From Cryptomeria japonica (Eukaryota; Streptophyta; Pinopsida; Cupressales; Cupressaceae), in assembly GCF_030272615.1 (NCBI RefSeq), contig NC_081409.1:616326755-616390754 (forward strand): a DNA stretch of 64,000 nt, in the 5' to 3' direction. Below are positions 23,585 through 33,830 of this stretch, in pieces (the stretch's first letter is position 1; each line of letters starts with the position of its first letter). The notes beneath the pieces are model-generated. The model saw only the letters and a list, made by a program, of their open reading frames with translations. It made no database searches and was not told the DNA's origin. Position numbers and translations under genes: made by a program.

Positions 23585-24290
23585 TGTGGTTCCTTTCTTA
23601 GAACATGAGGGGCCTAAATATCCCTAATACACAATATGTCTTAAGGAATTTTATCCTTGAGAGGAAGTTGGACTATCTTATTACTCCAGGATGTTATTAA
23701 AATGGCAACTATTATTTTTCAAAAAGTTGTTGACTATATTTGGTTGGTTTCTTGTTTCCTTATTAGTGAGGCTATTGGTGCCTCGGGAGGGGTTGCCACA
23801 ATGTGGGATCCATATAAAGTTAAGGGAAGTCTTTTGAGGAGTAATGTTAGTAGTCTTTCTATGAAGTTCACCTCCCCTAAGGTGTCTTGGTGTTTGGTGA
23901 ATGTTTATGCTCCTAATACATGTCATGTTCGATTAGTGGTTTTGGAGGATATCTTAGCTCAGATCTTAGTAGCTCCAAAATATCTTTAGATTGTTGCAAG
24001 CAACTTTAACACCCCCTCTTCCCCTCGAAAAATATTGGGAGGTTGGTTGATTATTTTGATAGCATGATGGACCTAGCAGATTTCATTAATAAGACAAGTC
24101 TTCTTGATATTGAATTGATGGGTCAACCTTTTACATGGTCCAACCATAGGAAATGAGACAATCTTATTCATGTGCACATGGATAGATTCCTGGTCTCTGC
24201 CAATTAGGAGCTTTGTTATAGTTATTCCCTTTGAGCCCTCCCTAGAATGATTTCTAATTAAAATCATCATCTTCTTGACTAGATGGATAA
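23585..24290 (+). pseudogene. LINE apurinic endonuclease domain remnant
   Basis: Recognisable blocks in order are: an N-RGLNIPNTQYVLRNFI start in which the expected Trp before Asn is a stop; GASGGVATMWDP; SWCLVNVYAPN; NFNTP, where the family has GDFN; LVDYFDSMMDLADF; and GQPFTWSNHRK followed by HMDRFLVS and LPRMISN. These belong to the exonuclease-endonuclease-phosphatase fold that nicks target DNA. At least three frame changes and several stops exclude function. Confidence 0.85.
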
Positions 24291-24748
24291 AGTTGTTAGG
24301 GAACTTGTCTCATTCCATTATGAAATCATGTGGACCTCGCACCCAGACATCGAGGCTTACAAGGCATGACTATGTATAGGGCGTCTCAGAGAATTGACAT
24401 CATAAGGAGAAATTTCAAAGGCTAGAATAAGTTCACTTTTGGTGACATCTTTGTTAAGAAAAGGAGATTGACACTAAACTAGTAGCAATTCAAGCTCAAA
24501 TTGCTAATGGGGACTGCTTAGAGACTTCTCATAAGAAGGAGGAAACCCTTAGAAGAAAATGGAAAGAGAATATGAAAAGAGAGGATTTTTTTTGGAAACA
24601 AAAATATAGGGTCCAATGGTTGAAAGAAGGTGACAATAACCTGACCTTCTTTCATAAGTCAACACTAAAACACAGGAAGAGGAACACTATTCAATTCTTG
24701 GAAGATGACTCAAACCAAACTAATACTGATGATGTCTAACTGGGGGAG

Positions 24749-26336
24749 ATGCCTACTAGGTACTTATATAATATTAATGAGGAAAGTCCTAATATTGTAT
24801 CTAGCTTAGAAGATCAATTGCTAGACTTCGTGACTGGGTGCCTTACCCTAGCTAACAACGCTCAATTATTGATCCCACTTTTTGAGGAGGAAGTTAAGGT
24901 TGCTACCTTTTCTATGGGAGCATTCAAGGTCCCAGGACCAGATGGTTCCCCCCATCTTTTTTTCAAGAATTTTGAGATATCGTGGGATTTGACATAATGA
25001 TGGTGTAAGAGATTTCTTTCACATTGGCAAGATTTTAAAAAAATTGAACAAAATTTTTTCTGCTTTCGTTCCTAAAATTTCTGAGCCATCATGTCTCTTA
25101 GACTTTAGAACCATTAGTATTTGTAATACTATGTACAAGATCTTCTCCAAATTATGGTAAATAGACTCAAATCATTTCTTGACATAATTATCAACACGAC
25201 TTAGAAGGGGTTTATCTTAGGAAGACAAATTCTCAATGTTGCTATCTTAAATCATGAGATTATTCACTTGATGGATAGATGTTGTCATTTGGGGATGGTC
25301 CTAAATCTTGACATATCTAAGGCCTATTATAGAGTAGATGGTATTTTCTTTCCGAGGTCTTGAGGAAAATGGAATTCCAAGATAAGCTAATTGGCTTAAT
25401 TAGGGAATGCATAACCATTGTCAAATTCTCTATGTTAGTAAATCGAACTCCTAGGGGGATTTTTGTTGTTGAAAAAGGATTGAGGTGGGGGATTCCTCTA
25501 TCCTTATACCTTTTTATAATGCTAGTTGATATTATAAGGAGAATGTTTTTGAACATGGTGGAAATGGGAATTATGTAAGGGGTAAAGGAAACCTCCTCCT
25601 TAACTCCCTTTGTCCTACAACAATTTGTTGATGACATCATCTTGTTTGGTGTGGCTTTGGTTGTGGAGGACATGAAATAAAAACTATTCCTCAACTAGTA
25701 TGCAAATGTGTCGAGGCAACATATAAACTATGCAAAGAGAACATTTACTTTTTCCTTACAGGGGAAGGGCTTAAAAACAAAATTAGACATATCTTGGGTT
25801 GTCAGCTCATGGCCCTCCTAGGTATCTATTTGCGCCTACCTCTAATTGTTAAGGAGGTGGTTCCTTCTTTTTGGAACTCTACTTTGGAAAGACTATAAAA
25901 GAAGCTTGCGAGATGGAAGGACAATTTTCTTAGTAGTGTTGGTAAATTGCAACTCCTAGTAGCCTCTCTTCAAGGTATGCTAGTTTATTTCCTCTGTCTC
26001 TTTAAGATCCCAACCTCCTTTGTTAAAAAATTGAAGGGAATCCAAATAAACCTTTTATGGACAAGAACAGAGGAAAAGAAAATAATGGCCTTGGTAAATT
26101 GGGGCATGGTATGCTGCCCCAAGATATATGGACGTTTGGGTTTATGGAAAATTAATCTTCTCAATCAAGCCCTTCTGTTTAAATTGGGATGGGCTCTCTC
26201 ACTTCACAAAAGTGATTGGTGTAGTATTATAAGCACCAAGTATCTAAATTTTGGAAATTTTTATATAACCTCAAAAGCAAAGGGCTCATCTCCATGGGAT
26301 TGAGGTGGCAAACTGGAAATGGTCAAAATATCCAAT
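24749..26336 (+). pseudogene. LINE reverse transcriptase remnant, N-terminal part
   Basis: It begins near the conserved FSMGAFKVPGPDGSPHLFF block (24907-24963). It continues with the weakly preserved fingers and palm, and the catalytic box QFVDDIILF at 25621-25647. The thumb region follows, with SVGKLQLLVASLQ and WGMVCCPKIYGRLGLWKINL. The last LINE codons, ending GNGQNI, stop at the CCAAT duplication where the chromovirus entered. Multiple frameshifts are present. Confidence 0.85.
26332..26336. repeat. target-site duplication CCAAT, left copy
   Basis: CCAAT directly precedes the 5' LTR and recurs directly after the 3' LTR at 32553-32557. Confidence 0.85.
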
Positions 26337-27117
26337 TGATGCAGGAGCATCCTTGGTTCTTGGCAATCTTGCATCAACCAAAAACATTTATTTCCAGTTT
26401 GTTTTTTGTTTTGTAGTTTTAGCATTTCTTCTTGTATTTTCTTGCATTTGCTCACTGGATCTTATGGAGATGGATTTTACTTGTGAACATGATTATCTTC
26501 CTTTTTCCCGAACTGTAGGACGTTTGGATCTTTTTCCGACAAGTTATCACTTCCGGATTCTGAGATAGTTTTTTGGCTTAGAACTCTAGAACCACTTGAA
26601 CCTATTTTGCTATTGGTGAATCTTGGGAATCCTTTACGTAGCTTGTGGAGCCCCAATTCATTGATTCCAAATTTCCTTGGCGTGTGGCTGACCTTCCCTC
26701 TCATTTGCACTTCTTCCTTGGATTTTTTGGAGGATTTTCATTGGCAGAGGTCGACTTGGTGGTTTTACATGTTTGATCTTGTTCTTCGATATTTTATCCC
26801 TCCTGGGCCAACATGGATCTCTCTTGAGCATATAAATAAATTTAATTAAGCATCATAATTCATAACAGAGGATATAGAAGATACATCTTAAAATTTAGAG
26901 GTCCAAAGTTGACCGATTTTTTAATTGAGGATGTATGTAGTAGGCTAGTGAGTCGAATCTTGTATCTTGGATGTTACCAGTTATTTGTAATCAGTTTTCA
27001 TGATCTAATTCATTCAGTTTTGTATTTCCTTCATCATCTTGTCTTGCTTTCATTATGTTTACTCTTGCTGCATGGTCCAAATAGATCTCATTGAGGTCCC
27101 TCCTAACCGTGACTTCA
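26337..27117 (+). repeat. 5' LTR of the chromovirus
   Basis: It starts TGATGCAGGAGCATCC and ends GACTTCA. It has the same length as the 3' copy (781 bp) and diverges from it mostly by substitutions. Confidence 0.92.
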
Positions 27118-27122
27118 CCAAG

Positions 27123-27134
27123 TGGTATCAGAGT
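27123..27134 (+). other. primer binding site, tRNA-Met(i) type
   Basis: TGGTATCAGAGT lies five bases after the LTR end. The canonical plant initiator-Met primer site is TGGTATCAGAGC, so eleven of twelve bases match. Confidence 0.9.
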
Positions 27135-27445
27135 GAGATTTCATTTTGAAGATTGTGTTGTCCTGAAGATTTTGGTGTGAGGTGGAAGATTGTGGATCCG
27201 ACCTATAGTTGCAGAGGATTGGCGTGAAGATGGCATGACGAGGAAATAGGAATGGTTGAGCGCATAGAAATGCAGACCCCACTATAAAGGAAATGTTGAG
27301 AGGAATTTCAACCTAGTTAGAAGTTGTTGAAATAGCCCAAAGAAGAGGTAGGCATATTGAAGATGTAAGTGAAGATGAAGAAGAAGAAGCACTGGCAAAA
27401 CAAGTAGCAAACCCACCGACGATCGATCTAGATGAATAGAGGTTC

Positions 27446-28259
27446 TTGAGGGTTTTGAGTCAGGCGAACACTAAACCACATTTTAGCCCACCAGAGTATG
27501 ATGGTAAGTTGGATTCATATGAATTAATGGATTGGATCTCAGAGATGGAGAAGTATTTTGATTTTGAGAACACCGTAGAAGAAAGGAAGGTGAAATATGC
27601 ATGTACCCAGTTGAAAGGTCATGCATCTCTTTGGTGGGAGCATTTATAGGTTGATAGATAGAGAAGAGGTAAAGAGAAGATCAAAACATGGGAGAAGATG
27701 GTTACCAGGTAATTTTATGCTAGCTGATTACCAAGTAAACCTGTTTCGAAAGTTACAAAACTTGAAGTAGAAATAATCTAGTGTGAAGGAGTACACTGAA
27801 GCATTCTACAAGTTGAATATTGGATCCGAACATGTCGATGATGAGGTTGAACAAGTTGCAAGATATTTGAATGGATTGAGGATGTCTATACAAGATGAAC
27901 TTAGTTTAATCAAGTTACAGAGTGTTGATGAAGCTTACCAATATGCCTTGAAAGTAGAAGAGAAGTTAAACAAAAGACATGAGCAAAGACAAAAAGGTAG
28001 AGGTGGAAGGTTTTCCAGAGGAAGATTTCAAGGAGGAAGAGGAACCTGTATAGATCAAAACAAGGACAAGGAAGTAAGAAAAGATGGTAGTTCATACCGG
28101 AAGGATGACAAAAATTTCTACCGAAGGAGAGAACCCGATGGTTACCAAAATGAAAGTTTTGGAAAAGATGATAGAAGACAAGATAAGAGAGTGTTTAGAG
28201 GAAATTTCTTTAAGTGTGGAGGAGAAGGATGTCATGATTTTGAATGTAAGAAGACATAA
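27446..28259 (+). pseudogene. chromovirus gag remnant
   Basis: The capsid core contains DWISEMEKYFDFENTVEERK and CTQLKGHASLWWEHL, then a stop. After a frame change come KEYTEAFYKLNIGSE and ARYLNGLRMSIQDELSLI. An arginine/glycine-rich stretch leads to a damaged zinc knuckle, FFKCGGEGCHDFEC (28204-28248): the first Cys is Phe and the His is displaced by a Cys. The product would be the structural Gag of a retrotransposon particle. It cannot be made intact. Confidence 0.88.
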
Positions 28260-28277
28260 AACATTGGGATAACAACA

Positions 28278-28988
28278 TTGGTAGAAGAAAGCCCCACTAG
28301 ATCAGCTAACAAACTGGAAGATGGAGAATTGTTGATGATGAGGAGAGCCTTATGTCATACCGGAAAGGATGAAGAGCCCTTGCAGAGGAGGAATTTATTC
28401 AAGACCAGATGTAAGGTATCTGATAAGTGTTGTAAAGTAGTTATTGATAGTGGTAATTCAGATAATCTTGTTTCAGAGGAAATAGTGAATAAATTGAAGT
28501 TGAAAAGATTGAAACACCTTAAGCCTTATCAGATAGCATGGATTTAGGATGATCATAAGTTGTTAGTACATGAGCAATGCTTGGTGAAATTGAAAATTGG
28601 AAATTATCATGATGAAGTTTTGTGTGATGTTATGCCTATGGATATTTGTCACCTTTTGTTGGGTAGACCTTGGTAGTTTGATAGACAGGAAATACATGAT
28701 GGGAGAAATAACATATACACTATTGTGGCGAATGGGATGAAGTAAACCTTGCTACTCTTGGAGGAACCCTTGAAGAGTGAATTTTGTATGAATGCTCAAA
28801 TTTTTTTGGTGGATGGAAGGAAATTACTAGAGGGAATGAGACATGAGACTGCGTGTTTTACCTTAGTTCCTAAGAAAACTGTGAACCCAAAGCCTGAAGA
28901 AGAAGAACTAGAGGAAATAAAAGAGTTGCTGATAGAGGATGAAGACATCATTTCAGATTATGTGCCTGATCTAGATTACCACCTATGA
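28278..28988 (+). pseudogene. chromovirus protease region remnant
   Basis: The retropepsin active site is visible as VIDSGNSDNLVSEEIV (28438-28485), followed after a stop by CDVMPMDICHLLLGRPW, the second conserved block. The acidic segment that follows (EEEELEEIKELL) is the linker to RT. Stops at about 28546 and 28675 break the frame. Confidence 0.85.
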
Positions 28989-29094
28989 GGAGTATCAGTC
29001 ATTGCATGGACCTGATTCTTGGAGCTAGTTTGCCTAACAAAGCTGCACACCAAATGACACCTAAAGAGAATGAGGAAGAAAAGTGTAAGAATTA

Positions 29095-29880
29095 TTGAGG
29101 AAAGGTTTGATTAGAGAAAGTTTGAGTCCTTGTATAGTACCAACAGTGTTAGCACCTAAGAAGAATGGAGAATGGAGGATATGTATTGATTCCAGAGCAA
29201 TAAACACGATTGCAGTGAAGTACCAATTCCCTTTGCCTAGGATGGATGACATAATGGATTGTTTGAGTGGAGCCAAATACTACACCAAGATAGATTTGAA
29301 AAGTGGATATCATCATATCAAAATCAAAGAAGGAGATGAATGGAAGACAACATTCAAGACAAATAAAGGATTGTATGAATGGTTGGTGGTTCCTTTTGGG
29401 TTGACTAATGCACCAAGCACTTTCATGAGATTGATGAATGAGGTATTGAAGAAATTATTGGGTAAGTTTTTTATTGTTTATTTGGATGACATTCTGATTT
29501 TTAGTAAGACAAAAGAGGAGCATTTGTTGCATTTAAGACAAGTTTTGCAGAGGTTAAGAGAAGAGAAGTTGCTGATAAATCTAAGGAAGTGTACTTTCAT
29601 TAAAGAAGAGTTGGTCTATTTGGGATTTTTGATATTCGCGGATGGATTGAAGATGGATCCTGAGAAGGTAAGAGCAACTGTTGAATGGCCTACACCAAAA
29701 ATAATTGGAGAGGTAAGATTATTTCATGGATTGGCTAGTTTCTATCAGAAGTTTATCAAAAATTTCAGTTCAGTTTGTAGCCCTATGACTGATAAAATGA
29801 GAGGAGATAGGAAGGAATTCAAGTGGACAAAAGGAGCAAATCAGATTTTTGAATTATTGAACCAGAAGGTCACTGAGTAG
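29095..29880 (+). pseudogene. chromovirus reverse transcriptase
   Basis: The 261-codon open stretch holds the main RT blocks: KNGEWRICIDSRAINTIAVK, YYTKIDLKSGYHHIKIKEGD, VVPFGLTNAPSTFMRLMNEV and the catalytic FIVYLDDILIFSKT with YLDD at 29479-29490. The connection follows with LVYLGFLIFADGLKMDPEK and FHGLASFYQKFI. The catalytic aspartates are in place, but the frame has no true ATG of its own and ends in a stop before RNase H. It was part of a polyprotein. Confidence 0.92.
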
Positions 29881-29883
29881 CCT

Positions 29884-30390
29884 ATGTTAGCTTTACTAGA
29901 TTTCAACAAAGTATTTCAAGTAGACTGTGACACAAGTGGGAATGCCATTAGAGCCATGTTAAGTCAAGAAGGGAGAGATATAACTTATTTCAGTGAGAAG
30001 TTGAATGATGCAAGAAGAAGATATCTAGTGTATGATAAGGAATTTTATGCCATAGTTCAAGCCTTGAAGAAGTGGAGACATTACCAGTTGCCTAAGGAAT
30101 TTGTGTTGTATACTAATCATCAAGCCTTGCAGTATTTGAACATTTAGAGTAAGTTGAATCAAAGACATATGAGATGGGTAGAAATCTTGCAGAGTTACAC
30201 CTTTGTGTTGAAGCATAGAAGTGGAAAGTCAAACAAAGTTGCTGGTGAATTAAATAGGAGGAATTTGCTGACAGAGATGAGAGTGACAGTATTAGGATTT
30301 GAGGAGTTGAAGACTTTGTATGATGATGACCTAGATTTTGCAGAACCTTGGAGAGCATGTAGAGAACCGATTATGGTGGATAAAAGTTAG
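29884..30390 (+). pseudogene. chromovirus RNase H remnant
   Basis: FQVDCDTSGNAIRAMLSQEG (first catalytic Asp), ITYFSEKLNDARRRYLVYDK, EFYAIVQALKKWRHYQLPK and YTNHQALQYL precede a stop at 30145-30147. NQRHMRWVEILQSYTFVLKH and SNKVAGELNRR then continue. This is the Ty3/Gypsy RNase H that follows RT. Confidence 0.88.
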
Positions 30391-30477
30391 TGGTTGGATT
30401 ATTTCATTTAGGATGGGATGTTATTCAGAGGAGTTCAATTGTGTATACCTAAGAGTTCTATGAGGAAAAATATGATA

Positions 30478-31566
30478 AAGGAGAAGCATAGTGGAGGATT
30501 AGCCGAACACTTTGGTATTGACAAAATAGTAGCATTGGTGAGTGAAAATTACTTTTGACCTCAAATTCATAAGGATATCAAGAAATTTGTACAGAGCTAT
30601 AGAATTTTTCAAGTTGCAAAAGGTAGTAGTTAGAATGTGGGATTGTTTGAACCTTTAACAGTTTTGGAGAGACCTTGGGAAGACATAAGCATGGGTTTCA
30701 TACTTGGATAGCAGACACCGAGAAGAAATGATTCTATATTTGTGGTGGTGGATAGATTCTCGAAGATGGCTCATTTTATACCTTGTAAGAAAACATCACA
30801 TGCAGTGCATGTAGCTGACTTGTTTTTCAAGGAAGTAGTGAGATTGCATGGATTACCTAAGAGCATAGTTTTAGATAGAGACACTAAGTTTGTTGGTTAT
30901 TTTTGGAAAACACTTTGGAAGAAGATGAAGACAGATTTGAAATTCAGTTCTACTTTTCACCCATTGACTGATGGACAGAAAGAGGTAGTAAATAGGAGCT
31001 TGGGAAATGTGTTGAGATGCTTAGTTGGAGAGAAGACCAAAAGTTGGGATTTGATTCTTGCACAAGCAAAGTTTGCCTACAATAATTTAGTGAATGGGAG
31101 TACCAGAAGATCACCTTTTGAGATTATTACCGGAGCACACCCTAGAGGTATATCAGAATTGAGAGATATTAGTAATGAAGATAAGCGGAGTGCAAAACCA
31201 GAAGAATTTGTAGATCACATGAAGGCCTTACATATTCAGGTTAAACAATATTTGGAGGATATGAATAGCAAGTATAAGGAGAAAGCAAATGAGAAGAGAA
31301 GACATAAGGAATTTGAAGTTGGCGATGAAGTGATGGTGTACTTGAGGAAAGAAATATTTCCAGTTGGAACTTATAACAAGTTATAGATGAGGAAGTTTGG
31401 ACCTTGTAAGATCTTGAGGAAATTCAGTTCTGGAAATGCATATGAAGTGGAGCTACTAGATAGTTTGAGCATTTCACCTACATTCAACATTATAGATCTA
31501 CATTAGTATCATGAATCAGAATTCAGTGAAGATTGTATTGCAGACCTGGAGAAACAGTTTCTCCAA
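30478..31566 (+). pseudogene. chromovirus integrase remnant
   Basis: The zinc finger keeps HSGG...HFGID, but both cysteines are replaced (SYRIFQVAK where the family has a CxxC), and stops lie within it. The core keeps all three acidic residues: VVVDRFSKMAHFIP, VLDRDTKFVGYFW and DGQKEVVNRSLGNVLR. Then come SPFEIITGAHPRG and the GDEVMVYLRKE C-terminal block. The open part is 30742-31386. The enzyme would insert the cDNA copy into the genome. Confidence 0.9.
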
Positions 31567-31740
31567 AAGGAACCAGATCAGATTGAAAGAATTTTAGACA
31601 GTAGGATTGGGTGTAGCACCCAGAGCAATCATTACAAGGAGTATCTAGTGAAATGGAAGAATGGACTGTTTGAATATTCATCTTGGATTTATCAGGCAGA
31701 GGTGGACCGCCTTGGTTTTCCTCTTACCCCAGTAAAGTGA
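31567..31740 (+). pseudogene. C-terminal chromodomain of the Gypsy polyprotein
   Basis: DQIERILDSRIGC, EYLVKWKNGLFEYSSWIYQA and DRLGFPLTPVK, then TGA, follow integrase. The ILD-R / YLVKWK / SSW pattern is that of chromodomains in plant chromoviruses, which are thought to steer integration toward particular chromatin. It ends 31 bp before the 3' LTR. Confidence 0.82.
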
Positions 31741-31771
31741 AAGACTCACTTTTTCAACAACCCTAGATGTT

Positions 31772-32552
31772 TGATGCAGGAGCATCCCTGGTTCTTGGCA
31801 ATATTGCATCAACCAAAAACATTTCTTTCCAGTTTGTTTTTTGTTTTGCAGTTTTAGCATTTCTTCCTGTATTTTCTTGCATTTGCTCACCGGATCTTGC
31901 AGACTTGGATTTTTCTTGTGAACATGATTATCTTCCTTATTCCTAAACTGTGGGACGTTTGGATCTTGTTTTGGCAAGTTATCACTTTTGGATTTCGAGA
32001 TAGTTTTCTGGCCTAGAACTCCATAACCACTTGGACCTATTTTGCTATTAATGAATCTTGTGGATCATTTTCATAGCTTGTAGAGCTCTAGTTCGTTGAT
32101 TCCAATGTTCCTTGGTGTGTGGCTGACCTTCCCTCTGATTTGCACTTCTTCCTTGGATTTTCTGGAGGATTTTCATTGGCAGAGGTCGACCTAGTGGTTT
32201 TACACATTTGACCTTGTTCTTCGACATTTGATCCCTCTAGGGCCGATGTGGATCTCTCTCGAGCATATAAATCAATGTAATTAAGAATAATAATTTATAA
32301 TAAAGGATATAGAAGATACATCTTAATATTTAGAGGTCTAGAGTTGACCGATTTTGTAATTGAGCATGTATGTAGTAGGCCAGTGAGCCGAATCTTGTAT
32401 CCTAGATGTTACCGGTTATTTATAATCAATTTTCATGATCTAATTCATTCAGTTCTTCATTGCCTCTATCATCTTGTCTTGCTTTCATTGTGTTTACTCT
32501 TATTGCACAGTCTGGATAGATCTCATTAGGGTCCCTCCTAACCGTGACTACA
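31772..32552 (+). repeat. 3' LTR of the chromovirus
   Basis: It starts TGATGCAGGAGCATCC and ends GACTACA, then CCAAT (32553-32557). The purine tract expected just upstream is not clear. Confidence 0.92.
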
Positions 32553-32557
32553 CCAAT

Positions 32558-33830
32558 TTTGGGAGGATAATTGGCTGGGGGATTCACCTCTATCTTCTCA
32601 CCCCAACTAAAAGGATATTCAAGACAATGCTTAGGCATTCTTTGGTTCCCAAGTGATGGACTATATTTCATCACACAAGTCTTGGTTAGACATAACTCAA
32701 TATTGTCAAACTCAACCCCACCTTTTTCATTTGGATGCCTAGTTACAATAGCTTTTGCAATGGGTTATAATTCTAATTTTTCATGAGGAGGATACACTTA
32801 CTATCTACTATTGAAGGAGGGTATCCTTAGGGATCTTTGGTAGAGAGTCTGGAACCCCCAACTTATCCCAAATGTTAACTTCTTTTGGTGGATAGTGATG
32901 CATAACAAGGTTCTCACACAAGACAACCTCTTTAAAATGGGCTCTTAACTCCCTAATAGATGTATCATATGCAAGCTTGAGCATGAGTCCATTCCCCACA
33001 TCTTATTACATTGCCAATTTACTATTGATTTGTGGGGTAAAGTTCAACAAAATTTAGAGGTGTCTTGGGTTATGAATAATAATCCCCAAGATTTGGCCCT
33101 TGAATGGATAAGCCCTTCCTTCCACTGATTGATTGTAGAATTATAGAGACAAATCCCACCACACCTCTCTTGGAGCATCTAGGAGAGGAATAATAAAATA
33201 TTTAGGCTAAAGAAATATGAGATATTTAGAAGTTTTTCTAAGATCCTCTAAGAGAATATTTTTGTCAACAACTGGGCTTGTCCCTCCTTTCCCCCCTCAC
33301 CCTTTGATGATCATAGAATTACAAAGAATTAGAATATTTCCCCTTCATATGCCAAATTTGATGATTGAAAAAGATTGAAGAGGTAGAACACTAGGTGGGA
33401 TCCTCCTATGGTGGGGACACACAAACTGAATTTTGATGGAGCTACTAGATAGGGGTTGGTTGTTGTTGGAGGAACCCTATTGGTTTCTTACTTAGGTAGT
33501 ATTATGAAGGTTACAGGCAATCGGGCTAAGACTATGGCATTATTTTGGGGGTTAAAAATTGCCCTCTATTGGTATTTGTAATTTGGACATTGAGGGAGAC
33601 TCTAAACTCATTAAAATATGATTAATTGTTGCAATTGGTTGGTTGGTCTATTGAAGGAATTATCAGTGATGTCCAAAAAAATTTGTTAGGACTTGATACA
33701 TTTGTTATAATACATATATACAGAGAAGGAAATAATGTAGTTGATGCTATGGTGACTCTAGGTCTATGGTTGGGTCATCTCAGATGCTGGAAGAAGGGGA
33801 GATACTTGCTAGACAATATCTAAAGACTCC
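32558..33830 (+). pseudogene. LINE C-terminal part: zinc-binding domain and RNase H
   Basis: This is the continuation of the LINE interrupted at 26336. First come FWEDNWLGDSPLS, then the RT zinc-binding domain: NFFWWIVMHNKVLTQDNLF, then RCIICKLEHESIPHILLHC with its C-x2-C and H..HC ligands (32940-33020). RNase H follows: HKLNFDGATR with a stop after it, TGNRAKTMALFWGLKIALYW, IHIYREGNNVVDAMVTLGL. Stops break all parts. Confidence 0.85.

Larger units (their letters stand above)
26337..32552 (+). mobile_element. Ty3/Gypsy chromovirus, complete with LTRs but inactivated
   Basis: Two 781-bp LTRs (26337-27117 and 31772-32552, both TGATGC...CA) enclose a tRNA-Met primer site and gag, protease, RT, RNase H, integrase and a C-terminal chromodomain in the Ty3/Gypsy order. 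The CCAAT duplications mark one clean insertion into the LINE. Stops and frameshifts occur in gag, protease, RNase H and integrase, and key integrase cysteines are lost. In the stretches compared by eye the LTRs differ at roughly one base in ten, so the insertion is old. Total length is 6,216 bp. Confidence 0.93.
23440..33830 (+). mobile_element. decayed plant LINE (non-LTR retrotransposon), split by a chromovirus
   Basis: The order is: a possible ORF1 C-terminus ending REIANGKQ and a stop near 23552; endonuclease (23585-24290); reverse transcriptase (about 24880-26336); the interrupting element (26337-32552 plus one CCAAT); zinc-binding domain (32860-33040); and RNase H (33390-33765). The organisation is that of plant RNase-H-bearing LINEs. 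Frameshifts and stops occur throughout, so it is a fossil. The LINE frame reads straight across the insertion: GNGQNI upstream is followed by FWEDNWLGD downstream, a recognisable plant LINE motif. The 5' end is uncertain, and the 3' end may extend to about 36360. Confidence 0.88.

Noticed and set aside
32553-32555. Chromovirus LTR ending three bases later at CACCA
   Set aside because: Both LTR copies share CCA there, but counting it as LTR destroys the CCAAT target duplication and the LINE frame. The shared bases come from the target site and the primer-site spacer.
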